Source: Kingdonia uniflora
Taxonomy: Eukaryota > Streptophyta > Magnoliopsida > Ranunculales > Circaeasteraceae
Assembly (NCBI GenBank): GCA_014058105.1
Contig: JACGCM010001245.1
Location: 1,860,001-1,924,000, forward strand
Length of the DNA stretch: 64,000 nucleotides
Direction: 5' to 3'
Shown: one piece after another, positions 43,818 through 54,642 of the stretch
Layout: each line of letters begins with the position of its first letter
Numbering within the stretch: the stretch's first letter is position 1
The notes under the pieces: model-generated
Told to the model about the DNA's origin: nothing
The model's input: the letters and a program-made list of their open reading frames with translations, nothing else
Databases searched by the model: none
Position numbers and translations under genes: made by a program

Positions 43818-45340
43818 GTTCAAACACCTCAATCTTCAGAAGCTAAGCCTGAAAGTTTGTGGGAACCTGATCGGGTGGCCGAGCTTCGGGCGAGCTTAAT
43901 TGCCGAAGCCGAGAAACAGAGTCAGCTATTGGAAGATCGAGAACTCCGCGAGAAGGAGTTAGAATGAGAGCATCATGCTCGAGTTCTAGAGACAAAGAAA
44001 CAAGAAGCTCAGATGTTAGCTTATCAAATTGCTCTAAAAGCATTACTGAGCAGCCAACCACCACCAGCCCTGAAAGAGTGCGAAACAGTACCAACAATCT
44101 CAAGAGCTTCCGTTCACGAGAGGTTAGGGCCACATGAGTTACATAGTACATATATTTCTAGGATTCATTGTAAGGATCCGCAAGCACCGATAGTCTCAAT
44201 TCATTTGGGACAAGAGGCGCAGATAGATATTAGCAGAGATCGCAGGCCTTCCAAGAAGCCCGAGGAAGTCTTGCGACCTCCTTACCGAACCCTGCTTCCT
44301 GAAAATGTGAGCGAGGAAACAGGTGACCACATTCCAAGATTCATACATCAAGCAGTTCCAACAGTTCCAGCACTTTCAGTAGTTCCAGCAGCCCCTATCC
44401 CTCAACATTATATTTCTCATGAACTCATGGAACAGCGTATCAGAGAGATCATCGAAGCAACGGTTTTAGACGCGAAAGATGACTCGCACAAATTACAAGG
44501 TAGTCCAATTGCTAAAGAATTATTTGATATGAATGTCCCAACAGGTTTTCATTCTCCCAAGATCATCAAATACAAAGGAACCGATCCTGGCCAGCACTAT
44601 TAATTATGCTCGATCTTCCAATAGCTGGTCAGCACTATTAACAATTCCGCAACTCATTGGGTTTGTATTCTAATCTGAATCACATCCTTTGTTGGCTCTT
44701 CACCACCAGTCTCCAGGACAAACCTCTCCATTGGTTCAACTCTTTACCAGAAGATTCGATTCATACCTTCGAGCAGTTACAGAAAATCTTCATCAAGGCT
44801 TATGCCCACAACAAGGACAAAGAAGAGAACTTATATTCTCTTATAAGTCTCAAACAAGCACAAGGGGAGAAGCTCGAGGAGTTCTCCAAGAAGTTTCTTA
44901 AACTAGCTCAGAAGGCCGACAATCTAGATCAGAAGACAGCCGTGTCCACATTCACAAATGCTCTGCAGATCAATTGCAAAGCTAAAGAGTATCTCTTCCT
45001 AAAGAAGTCCAAGACTCTCGAAGATATGATCGAGAAAGTCAAGAATTACATCGATCTGGAGCGGATGATGCCCGAACCGAATAAACCTGTAAAGGCAGTC
45101 TACAACACCAAGGTTCCTTTTACAAATTCCAACAACAACTGCGGTTCGAGCGATCCAGACAATCCTAAACGAGCAAAGACAAACCCAGAAAGAGACAACA
45201 ATCAGTGGTCATAGAAACCATCCAGGATAGTCATACCAAAGTTGAATGCCAAGCTTTCCGTGATCTATCCTATTCTCTAGAAAGATAAATGTTTCCGTCC
45301 AGCTCGACATCTTGATGAGGTATTCGAGCTGGATATCATT
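43818..45340 (+). pseudogene. T6 gag, nearly complete with few breaks
   Basis: The N-terminal part (DRVAELRASLIAEAEKQSQL) is a coiled coil broken by one stop at 43965. From 44013 to 44603 the frame is open: a Pro-rich linker, HYISHELMEQRIREIIEATV, AKELFDMNVPTGFHSPKI and YKGTDPGQHY. A 38-bp tandem insertion at 44604-44641 then shifts the frame. It reopens from 44657 to 45214 with LYSNLNHILCWLFTTSLQDK, WFNSLPEDSIHTFEQLQKIF, SLISLKQAQGEKLEEFSKKF and a basic tail. This is the Retrotrans_gag capsid pattern. The zinc-finger-like segment follows in the next frame at 45355. Confidence 0.85.
44587..44641 (+). repeat. Small duplication with filler in T6 gag
   Basis: CTGGCCAGCACTATTAA (44587-44603) recurs as CTGGTCAGCACTATTAA (44625-44641), separated by 21 bp of filler. 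The 18 bases at 44594-44611 (GCACTATTAATTATGCTC) are identical to 45746-45763 in the protease region of the same element, so the filler appears templated from 1.15 kb downstream. Confidence 0.78.
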
Positions 45341-45345
45341 TATCG

Positions 45346-46180
45346 ATGATGTATTGCGAATATCACAAGATTAAGCACCACAGCACTGGCAATTGCTATG
45401 GTTTGAAAAATCTCCTGGATATCATTTTTAAGGAAGGGAGCATGCTCGAATACATCATCGATCTTCCCAGCTATAAAGATGGGAGCTATCTGAAACAAGA
45501 TGATATGGCTCAAGCAACAGAACAAGCAGAGGAGAAGCATTTATATCATCTCTACTGCAGCAATATGTTCGAGATCAATCAGGTCTCAAATTCCAACAGA
45601 GTCAAGTGGAGGAAGTTGGGCAAGTGCTGTGACCTTGCCTTCCAAGACAAGGAAGCCAAGCTCCTCCAAGAGTCAAGCAGTCGTCGAAAGGGAATCTTCA
45701 TCGAAGACTGCTACACAGGAAAAGTGAAGTATCATCATCATGCCGCACTATTAATTATGCTCAAAATGAGAAACTTCGTAATGCACACCATGATGGTGGA
45801 CACAGGAAGTGGGGTTGAGATCCTTTTCCAGAGTACGATTGACCAGATGGGACTCTCAGATCAGGTCGTTTAAAGTGAGACTGACATCAGTGGATTTAAT
45901 GGGTCCAAAGAAGAACGTGTTGGGAAGATCACTATCCCGATCACAGCAGGGCCTACCACTATCGATGTTATTTTTTACGTCATCAATGCCAAATCAAGGT
46001 ATTTGGGGAAACTAGGACGCTGTTGGCTACAAAATATGGAGGCCATCCCGTCCACGTTTTACCAAACACTCCGTTTCAAGCATAACAACGGTATTTATGA
46101 AATCAAAGGAAGTCAGAAACTCTCCCGAGCTTGCAAGAATATAGTCTCACCAGTTCTCGACCTTTCAAAATAGATTGCTG
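45346..46180 (+). pseudogene. T6 zinc-finger-like segment and aspartic protease
   Basis: The open frame 45346-45873 starts with a C-x2-H-x4-H-x4-C segment at 45355-45396 (CEYHKIKHHSTGNC), which replaces the retroviral CCHC knuckle, then KEGSMLEYIIDLPSYKDGSY. The protease follows with MMVDTGSGVEILFQSTID; the catalytic Asp-Thr-Gly-Ser lies at 45799-45810 and is intact. After a stop at 45871 the same frame continues ISGFNGSKEERVGKITIP, YVINAKSRYLGKLGRCWL and GIYEIKGSQKLSRACKN to about 46170. It would cleave the polyprotein. Confidence 0.85.
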
Positions 46181-46269
46181 CATACCAATCACAGAAGGCT
46201 GATCACCTCGATGGTCAGTCTTCTCCAGCCGAGCCCGTGGAATACGTTTAGGTCGATGGAGTTAACTGA

Positions 46270-47215
46270 GGTACATATATATTGGTACAAAATTAATTCA
46301 AACAGAGAAAGAAGCTCTTATTTCTTTCCTCCAATCCAGCAAAGACGTTTTCGCATGGAACTTCCAAGAAATGCCAGGCGTGGACCCCTCAAAGTCTTGC
46401 CACATCTTAAACATCCGCGAAGGCACCGCAACAGTTAAGCAGAAGCAACGCAGGTTATCTCCAAGACTTAGAGATGAGGTGAACAAGGAGATTGACAAAC
46501 TTATCGAGGTCGGTTTCATTCGATAAGCCAAGTACCCAGACTGAATTTCTAATATCGTTGCTGTTCCAAAGAAGAATGGGAAGGTTCGGGTCTGTGTAGA
46601 TTTTACAGATTTAAACATACACACGGCAAAGGATAGCTTCCCTCTTCCGATCATTCATCAGATCCTTGACTCTACAGCAGGTCATGAACTCTTGTCCATG
46701 ATAGATGCCACTTTGGGGTACAATCAGATTCCACTCTTGGAAGCAGATCAAGAAAAGACTATGTTTATTACAAAAAGAGGTCTCTACTGTTACAAGGTCA
46801 TGCTAATCGGCCTTAAGAATGCTGGAGCCACTTACCAAAGGCTGGTCACAAGTACGTTCAAAGAACACTTGGGAGAAACAGTCAAAGTCTATATTGTCGA
46901 CATGCTTTGCAAGAGCCTAAAGAAAGAAGATCGCATTTCTTACCTCTCTACAATATTCAGTATAATATGATCCTACAGAATGAAGCTTAATCCCAAAAAA
47001 TGCCAATTCGGCATTCACTCAGGCAAGTTCTTGGGTCATCTTATCAGCAAGAAAGGGATAGAAGCAAATCCAGATCAAATTTGAGCTCTTCTGGACATGC
47101 CTTCACCCTAAACAAAGAAGGATGTAAAAAAGCTCGCAGAAAAGATTGCAGCAATCAACAGATTCGTATCAAAATCCTCGGACCGATGCAGATGGTTAAT
47201 TATGCTACTCAGAGG
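46270..47215 (+). pseudogene. T6 reverse transcriptase, catalytic loop mutated
   Basis: The pre-polymerase segment (EALISFLQSSKDVFAWNFQE) leads to PRLRDEVNKEIDKLIEVGFI, NIVAVPKKNGKVRVCVDF and DSFPLPIIHQILDSTAGHEL. From 46692 the frame is open: MIDATLGYNQIPLLEAD, KTMFITKRGLYCYKVM and GLKNAGATYQRLVTSTFKEH. The loop at 46890-46907 reads YIVDML, so the first aspartate of YIDD is lost. LNPKKCQFGIHSGKFLGHLI and KLAEKIAAINRFVSKSSDRC follow. Stops at 46525, 46541, 46969 and 47083. Confidence 0.88.
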
Positions 47216-47806
47216 TTCTACTCAGCGAGGCAAAGGTTCAAAAAATAAAGATATAAACTGGACATCAGAATGCGATGCAGCTTTTCTGGAACTCAAAACT
47301 TACCTAGGGAGGGTTCCAATTATGAGCACTCTGATAGGCAATGAGGAGTTGATTATTTACCTCGCAGTTACAAATACATCTCTCAGCTCAGTTCTTATTT
47401 GGCTCGAAGGAAAAATTGAGAAACCGATCTTCTTCATCAGTAAGACACTTACTCCAGCGGAAACGAGGTACTCTAAAATTGAAAGATTATTTTTAACTCT
47501 CGTTTACACCGCACAAAAATTCAAACACTATTTTCAAGTACATTCTGTCAAAGTCATGACGAACTACCCACTTTGGGAAGTATTGTCTAAGAAAGAGAAA
47601 TCCAGAAGAGTACAACAGTGGTACGTCAGTTTGGGGGAGCACGAAATTAAATTCGAGCATGGAATTTCCGAAAAGGGTCAAGCAGTCGCTAATTTTCTAG
47701 CAGACTTTCCAGTTTCTGATCTTGACTGGGAAGAACATGATCCAGATCTCGCCAAAGATGCAGCAGATGAGATTCCACCCTCCAAATATTTTTATGATAG
47801 AGCATC
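47216..47806 (+). pseudogene. T6 RNase H
   Basis: An open frame from 47202 includes SECDAAFLELKTYLGRVPIM, YLAVTNTSLSSVLIWLEGKI, FFISKTLTPAETRYSKIERL, FLTLVYTAQKFKHYFQVHSV and KGQAVANFLADFPVSDLDWE. It then runs on in the wrong frame through the next domain to 48038. It degrades the RNA strand of the RNA/DNA hybrid. The spacing and motifs match T1 and T3, and this is the longest uninterrupted stretch of pol in the window. A one-base frame change near 47806 separates it from the second RNase H. Confidence 0.85.
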
Positions 47807-48420
47807 ATGGATATCTCAAAAGGGTGGAGGCTCCTCACTGATGGTTCAGCGGGACCCGCAGGGTTGGGAATTGGGATCGTTCTCATTATACCTTCCCACG
47901 ACAGAATCGAAAAATCCATCCGTCTCGACTTTGAAGCCTCGAACAATGTTACAGAATACGAGGCACTCATTCACGGTCTGGACATGGCTCTCGAACTCGG
48001 AATCACTGAAATCTCAGCCTACACAGACTCTCTTCTAATCGTTTATCACTACTTAGAACATTGCAAGAAGAACATAATCATGGTCGATTATGCAGCTCTG
48101 GTTACAGAAAAGCTAAACAAATTTCACAAAGCTACGCTCGAATACCTCCCTCGTGGAGAGAATCTCCACGCTGACTCCTTGGCTTACTTAGCCGGAGTAA
48201 TGGGTATAGAATCAAGACACCTTCAAATTGAAGTTATTTCTAACCCTAGTATTAATCGTACTACAGTATATGTGATTAACACTGGGGCGATGAGATGGCG
48301 GAAGATGATTGGAGGAAACCTTTTGTTACTTATCTCGGTCAGGATAACTCATGCAACGGGCCACTACCAGATGATCCACAGTAGCGCAGACACATCATCG
48401 AGAATTCAAGACGATTCATA
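47807..48420 (+). pseudogene. T6 second RNase H (archaeal-type), catalytic residues intact
   Basis: This 204-codon open frame holds the four expected acidic positions: LLTDGSAGPAGLGIGIVL (Asp), FEASNNVTEYEALIHGLDMA (Glu), AYTDSLLIVYHY (Asp) and LPRGENLHADSLAYLAG (Asp). The linker to integrase (ESRHLQIEVISNPSINRTTV) follows, then a frame change near 48290. An extra RNase H of this kind after the first is a mark of Tat-lineage elements. It is better preserved than the neighbouring RT. Confidence 0.86.
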
Positions 48421-48439
48421 GTCCAACCAAAGGGTGATC

Positions 48440-49563
48440 TCTACAAACGCTTAGTCACCGGTCCATACCTCAAGTGCCTCTCTAAGGAACTTGCCGGCAA
48501 CATGCTTCGAGATCTACATGAAGGAATCTGTGGATCCCATACCGCAGGACGAGCTCTTGCTAACAGAGCTATTACCCAAGGAGTGTTCTGGCCAGGGATG
48601 CCGAAGCAAGCTGAAGAATACTCAAGGAAATGCGATGAATGTCAGCGTCATGGAAATCAAATTCGAGTCCATGCCCTCGAACTCCATGCCAGTAAGGTAT
48701 ACTGGTCATTCAAACGATGGGCACTCGATCTAGTTGGTGAATTCCCCAATACTCTGGGTAATAGGAAATTTCTCCTTGTTGCCACGGATTACTTCACTAA
48801 ATGGGTCGAAGCAATTCCTCTATGCAGAACTCGAGAAGAAGAGGTTATTTCTTTCATTTGGCAGCTTATCATCACAAGATTTGGTTGTCCACGTTTGATC
48901 CGTATGGATAACGGTCCTCAATTCGTTGGAGCAAAGGTCGTAGTATTTCTCAACAAACACAACATAATCCATTCTCCATCAAACCCATACTACCCCACGG
49001 GAAATGGACAAGCAGAGATCACAAACTAGATCATCGTGGATGGTCTCAAAAAGTGCCTTATGTTACAAAAGAAGGGCAACTGGATACGTGAATTACCTCA
49101 CATCTTATGGGCTTATCAAACTACGCCCCAGAAGTCAACACAGTGCTCTCCTTTTCTGCTTGCCTATGGAACTGAAGCAGTAATCCCAACAAAGTACCAC
49201 CATCTTGTGAGAGACCACGAGCTCACAGACGAAGAAAATGAGTTCGAATTAGCTTGTAACCTCAATTGGATCGATGAGACATGAGATCGAGCTATCGCAA
49301 ATCTTGGTCGATATCATCAAACACTGGCAAATTCATACAAAAAACGAGTCCGCAATCGGGAGTTCGCTATCAATGACTGGGTCCTTCGAGAAATCCCAGA
49401 TAATAGAAAAGATCCACATGCTGGGAAACTAGCAGAAAATTGGGAAGGTCCTTTCATGGTCATAGGTTGAACTGGTCCGGGTTCATACTATCTCATGACG
49501 GAAGCTGGTGACAAAATTCCAAATCCATGGAATACAAGAAGATTGAAGTTATATCGACGCTAA
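48440..49563 (+). pseudogene. T6 integrase, best preserved domain, three stops
   Basis: The zinc-binding part is intact: LHEGICGSHTAGR, then RKCDECQRHG (HHCC). The catalytic residues are all present: Asp in RWALDLVGEFPN near 48716-48750, Asp in IRMDNGPQFVG near 48900-48930, Glu in GNGQAEITN near 49003-49026. The C-terminal region has ELPHILWAYQTTPQKSTQCS, HELTDEENEFELACNLNWID, AENWEGPFMVIG and NPWNTRRLKLYRR, ending TAA at 49561-49563. Only stops at 49027, 49282 and 49468 break it; each is one base from a sense codon. It would insert element DNA with 5-bp target duplication. Confidence 0.88.
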
Positions 49564-49689
49564 ACAGCTCCTCCGTCACTCAGCAACGTTCAATCCACCT
49601 CGAGATTTTACATCCAATGTATGTACAAACTCTTTTCAATCAATGAAATCTTTTTTTTATCACAAGAATCCCTGCTATACAGTTCTACT

Positions 49690-50745
49690 TCATCTCCATC
49701 TAAGGGTAAAGGCGCAGTTTATCCTAGCCCGATCCCTAAAGGCAAATCACATCCAACATTGGTAATGGCATAGATAATACTAGCCTAACTCTTGAGAATA
49801 CTCATACATCCAAAGGCGGGGGCCATAACGAGCCTCTCAGCCTAAAGATAACAAGCCTAAAGTACGAGTGAGGAAAAAACATGCTCACTACCGCTAGGCT
49901 CCATCCAACATTGGTAATGGCATAGATAATACTAGCCTAACTCCTGAGGATACTCATACATCAAAAGGCAGGGGCCATAACGAACCTCTTAGCCTGAAGA
50001 TAACAAACCTAAAGCACAAGTGAGGAAAAAACTTGCTCGCTGCCGCTAAGCTCCAACATCTAACATTAGTAATGGCATAGATAATATTAGCCTAACTCCT
50101 GAGGATACTCATACATCCAAAGGCAGGGGCCATAACGAACCTCTTAGCCTGAAGATAACAAGCTTAAAGTACGAGTAAGGAAAAAACTTGCTCGCTACCG
50201 CTAAGCTCTAACATTCAACATTGGTAATAGCATAGATAATACTAGCCTAACTCCTAAGGATACTCATACATCTAAATGCGGGGGCCATAACAAACCTCTT
50301 GGCTTGAAGATAACAAGCCTAAAGCATGAGTGAGGAAAAAACTTGCTCACTGCCGCTAAGCTCCAATATCCAATATCGTACCAAGGCATAGATAATACTA
50401 GCCGAACCCCTGAGGACTCAGAAACCTCTAGGGCTAGGGCCATAAAGAGCCTCAGCCTGCTGGATTAGGCCTAAAGCACGAGTGAGACGTTGCTCATTGC
50501 TGATAAGCCCAGCTCTCTAATATGGTATCAAGGCATAGATAGTACTATGCCGAACCCCTGAGGAAACACAGATCCGAGGCAGAGGCCATAAAGAACCTCT
50601 AAGCCTGCAGTGACTGCCTAAAGTACGAGCAAAGATATTACTAGCCCGCTACCGCTAAGCCTCCTTGAAGTCCAAGGCTTGAAGCACAGATAATACTTAC
50701 TTCTACACCCACAGACTTCTTTTAATTTAATGGGTTAAACCAAAG
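49690..50745. repeat. T6 tandem repeat array, about 155-bp monomers
   Basis: Six to seven monomers share GGTAATGGCATAGATAATAC, at about 49761, 49913, 50068, 50223 and, diverged, near 50376 and 50520 (spacings 150-155). Each also carries GGGGCCATAACGA.CCTCT and GAGTGAGGAAAAAAC.TGCTC. The monomer sequence is largely unlike that of T1 and T5, yet period and position are nearly the same. Confidence 0.88.
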
Positions 50746-50887
50746 AATAACATCTACTACAGGTGTGGAAATATTATTTTCTCATATCAGTATTTCAAAT
50801 TACAACGCTCCTCTCAAAATCCTACATCAAGCACTGAAGCATCAACATCTACTACATACAAAATGTACTCATTATCAGAATTCAAGC

Positions 50888-52307
50888 CTATTTCTTTTTA
50901 ATTATGCTGGATTTCCTTGATGGGAGAGCACTCGACCTTCCTCCCACAATAGGAGTAGGTGAGACTACACTCGAGCTTCCCCCTATTTCAGTCTTGGATG
51001 CCTTATATTCTAGAGCTCGTTCAGCAACAATTTCTCTTCCTCGAGCTATTTGTTCAGCCGTCGTGGTCCCAATACCACGATCCATAACCCCAATTGGATC
51101 TATGCTCGGGATATCGAGTTTACATACACAAGTCCTTCCAGAGAAGTAATCTTGCATCAAATCTCACTCAACCTATAAGAATTTTATTTCCTCGATAAAA
51201 AATACAACCAATACGCTTAATTGTCGTTGATGCAAAGCTTCACCGTCACATTTTTCTTGTTCATGAACTACTAGTTCCTTAAAGTCTTGGTGAGTAACAA
51301 CAATACACTTGTTATCCTTCAAACGACGAGATTTTGATTCAGCCAGTTCAGCTACTAATTGATCAATACGTTCACTCATCTGCCTTGTAAGATCTATCGA
51401 TTTCTGTTGAGAGTTTGAGAGATCAATATGCATATTCTCCACTAACTCTTCTTTTCTATGAAGAAATTCCTTCATATCTCGACCCCCCTTACCAGAAGCA
51501 ATTTCACCATCCCTTTCATCCAATTCAAATTTAAGATCTTTCTAATACTTCATATCACGTACACGTAATGCCCGCTCCGATTCGGAAATTCGGGCACAGA
51601 GTTGATTAATTCTTTCATTCATCTCCTTATCATGTTGCACAACCCTCCTCACGTTTCCTCGAGCATGGGCCAGCTCGTCCACAAAAAAATTGTTATTGGC
51701 ATGAACCTCTGCTATATCAGCCCTGCTTTGAGCCTCTCTTCCTTTTAAACGACGTAAATTAGCCTTCAAACGATCTAACCTGGCAATCAAACTATCACAT
51801 ATTTGTGCAGAGTTAGGCAATTCTTAATCTTTTCCCATAATATTACTGCTCAATTTTTCAAAATCGGCCTCAGACACTGCCAAGTTAGTTCGTGCAGTAT
51901 CTAGGTCGATCACTCTCTTCAACAACTGCTTGCTCAGAGCACGAAGGTTATATTTCATATCAGGTATCTCTTCATTTAACGCTCTAATACGGTATTCAGT
52001 TAACTCAGCCTCGTGTTGAGAACCTGACGCCGCCTTTTCCTTCAACTCAGTAAGTTCGCTGGTAAGTTGGTTCAAAGCCAAATCCCTGCTCAAAATTATT
52101 GCAGTCTTATTCTCGACTTGTCTCTTAACTTCTTCAAGCTTTAAAGAAAGCTTCACATTATCATCCAATCGATCTTCATACTGAGAGATCAAAGCCTCAT
52201 ATTCTTCTGCTTACTCAACATAATATAAAAGAGTTTGTTCTTCTCTCTCTCTAGCAACGTCTAGCTCCTTCTGCATAACAGTTAGCAGAGACTCACAACA
52301 TTAGTAC
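50888..52307 (-). pseudogene. T6 opposite-strand gene, last exon (coiled coil and C-terminus)
   Basis: Three long open stretches in one frame (52192-51824, 51820-51542, 51523-51173), separated by single stops, are dominated by Glu, Lys, Leu, Arg and Ala in heptad-like spacing. They are followed by 51160-50888, which carries SIDPIGVMDRGIGTTTAEQI and a Ser/Lys-rich tail. Total length is about 470 residues with almost no Pro or Gly in the first 330, as expected of a long parallel coiled coil. Confidence 0.74.
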
Positions 52308-52536
52308 CTAATTGGGAAACAGATTGACAAAAGCATACTGACAAACTTGTAGTACAGGCACCTATAAGCTTGTGACAACCAATGCCTCTTTGGCCTACCG
52401 ACCACAACAAGTTTTGGTCACAAGACAGAGTGTACATACACAAACATCCTGAACTAGAATAAACTTATAAGGTACATATCCCATCTTCTATTAAATTCTT
52501 GTTCATCAAGTTATTAATTTATCTGAATTATCTAAC

Positions 52537-52617
52537 CTCTAATTCAGCAGAGGATTTTTTCTCCACTTCAAGCAGGCCCTCTAAGTCCACAACTCTGTAG
52601 CGCGAGCTTTATATCTC
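52537..52617 (-). pseudogene. T6 opposite-strand gene, 81-bp internal exon
   Basis: It is bounded by TTGTAG before and GTTAGATAATT after. It encodes DLEGLLEVEKKSSAELE at its end, matching the IKDLESEHAKERGALASLLS exon of T1 and IKDLESKLARERETSKALLS of T5. The donor GTTAGA is the same in all three. Confidence 0.7.
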
Positions 52618-53213
52618 CTACAATACAGAGTTTCATAAGCAAAATGTTGTTGGCATCAAACAACAGTAAAATATTATAAAGCTTGAGTTCATGTTTCACA
52701 ACCAATGTTACATTACACGATCATCCTACATGATCAATAGTTTCCTGATTATCGGCAGCGGTCTTTTCAGGAATATTCAGACCATCCTCCATTTCCTCAA
52801 CCTCCTATTCATCCATAGTTTCCTTTACCTCATAATTCCCTTCGCTAAATGCCATAATCTCTGCCTTTGTATACCTCAGCTGGTAGAGCTTCCCTGCAAG
52901 GTTGTTCAAAAATGTAGCAGACGCGGTAATCAATCGCTCCGCTTCAGCTACACTTTCAGCCCTAACTTCCTTCAGCTTTAGGGCACCAGCTTCCCTTTCT
53001 TTTTCCAGCTCTAACTGGAAAGCTTCCTTCTCCTGAGTCAGGTTCTCTTCAAACTGGTTTTTCTCTCCCTCGAGCTGGGTGATCCTCTTTTCCAGCTCAA
53101 TGGACCTATCCTGGAAACCAAGATGAACCCCCCTCAGAGCACGAGCAAATTACAAAAAGGAATAAGTCAGCTCGAGCAACAAAACAGCTCGACAAAACTA
53201 ACTATTTACTAAC

Positions 53214-53752
53214 CTTCATAAACTCATCATCCACAACAATAACCATCTTTTCTCGCGCTTTTGCTCGGCATTGATCCTCCAGGAGACCGGCCTTAACCTC
53301 AAAGCGCGGCTTCAAGTCCGCCCCCTCAGCGATCTTATCGCTTTTCTCTAGCACCACCTGCGACTTTGAGGGAAAAGTTACCTACCTCCTCTTACTGCTA
53401 TCGTCCACAGTGTCCGATGTAACAGAACGAGAAGTAGACCCCCTTTTTATGGCCTTCCTCTTCTCCAGGTTCTGTACAATAGTGCTAGAGACAGTGGCCA
53501 TGTCCACCGGCCCATCTGGCATTTCATTGAGCCGCGTGAGCTTCAAAGGTGTATTATGTTCAGGAGTTGACAATTTCTCTTCCATAGAGCCTGGAGTTTT
53601 CCCAGCCATTTTCCTCTTCGCTTGAGATCTCTTGACCTTGTCGTCCTTACTAGCTACCCTTTTGAACCTACTTATCTCTAAATCTTTAAGAATAGCTTCG
53701 AGCTCAGTGCCTTCCCTGGCAACGACATCTATAAAAAATTCCTTCCTCGAAA
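53214..53752 (-). pseudogene. T6 opposite-strand gene, basic linker exon
   Basis: The exon starts after AAAG at 53753 with SRKEFFIDVVAREGTELEAI, then LKDLEISRFKRVASKDDKVK and KRSQAKRKMAGK, a lysine/arginine-rich stretch that could be a nuclear localisation signal. It runs on through NLEKRKAIKRGSTSRSVTSD to MVIVVDDEFMK and the donor at 53213. T1 (GTELEAVLEELGISRQKRAN) and T5 (GTELKLVLEGLSLSRKKRVD) have the same beginning, showing shared ancestry of the exon. Confidence 0.72.
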
Positions 53753-53860
53753 CTTTGCAATTATTTCTTGCATAAAAAATTGGCAATGTAAGATACAAAT
53801 CAACTATAGAAATATAGTTAAACATACAAATAATAGTTCAATTTTTAATGGTATACTTAC

Positions 53861-54642
53861 CTTTTGTTATAGTTCTATTGTTAAGTTCTAAGGGTTCCTC
53901 ATCAGACCGCTGAAGACATTCACCAGAAACCCATAAAAGGTTGTCGTTTCATACTAGCCCTGCTGGAGACAGGTCGAAGAAGCATGTTCTTGAAGAACTA
54001 GAAGAGAGATATGTACCATCAGTTGCTGTGACATATTTCACAGCATAATACTCCAGAAAATCCTTGGCAGTAATCCTCCTCTCACTACCAGATGTAGCCC
54101 ATCTCTCATTAAGGGCTTCGCATGCAAGGGTAACTTTCCAAAAATTGCAATTCAATTGCGCCGGGCAGGCCCCAATCATATTCATAACATTCTTAGCCAA
54201 ATTGCTCAAAGGCAGCATCAACCCATTGTTGAACTGGGCTAAATAACGACAAAACCCATCAGTTCGACTATCCTTCACCATGCTTTGAACGTACTCCAAG
54301 GATACTTCGTCCCCTAAATGTCTCCACTTCTTTTCTTTAGACAAATCAGGCAGGAAATGCAGGTAATCCCCTTCTTGACTGACACTGCAAGTCCTAAAGA
54401 AATTACCCATATATCTGAAGGCGTGCCCCCAAATCCCATCTATACTACTTTTGGCCTTATAGAACTTCCTAAACCGACTAGAACCTGTTGGGTACTCCAC
54501 TCGAGAACCCTCCAGACGAGGCCATTTTACCAATTTAGCTACAGTATCCTCCTCATCCCCTACTCCAATGATGGGAGATAAATGCCTTACGAAGTCTACT
54601 TTATCAGCCTTTGCACAATCGGAAGTCGAAGCCATACTTATC
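53861..54642 (-). pseudogene. T6 opposite-strand gene, globular exon
   Basis: The reading starts MASTSDCAKADKVDFVRHLS at 54635 and stays open for 228 codons to a single TAG at 53949, after which the frame continues NDNLLWVSGECLQRSDEEPL to the donor GTAAGTATA at 53860. Internal landmarks are RLEGSRVEYPTGSSRFRKFY, GDYLHFLPDLSKEKKWRHLG, FNNGLMLPLSNLAKNVMNMI, GACPAQLNCNFWKVTLACEA and RITAKDFLEYYAVKYVTA. The pattern of hydrophobics around PL..L...V...G..PAQL..N.W resembles the plant 'transposase (putative) gypsy type' domain (PF04195); this needs a profile search. T1 and T5 have the same exon in more decayed form. Confidence 0.75.
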
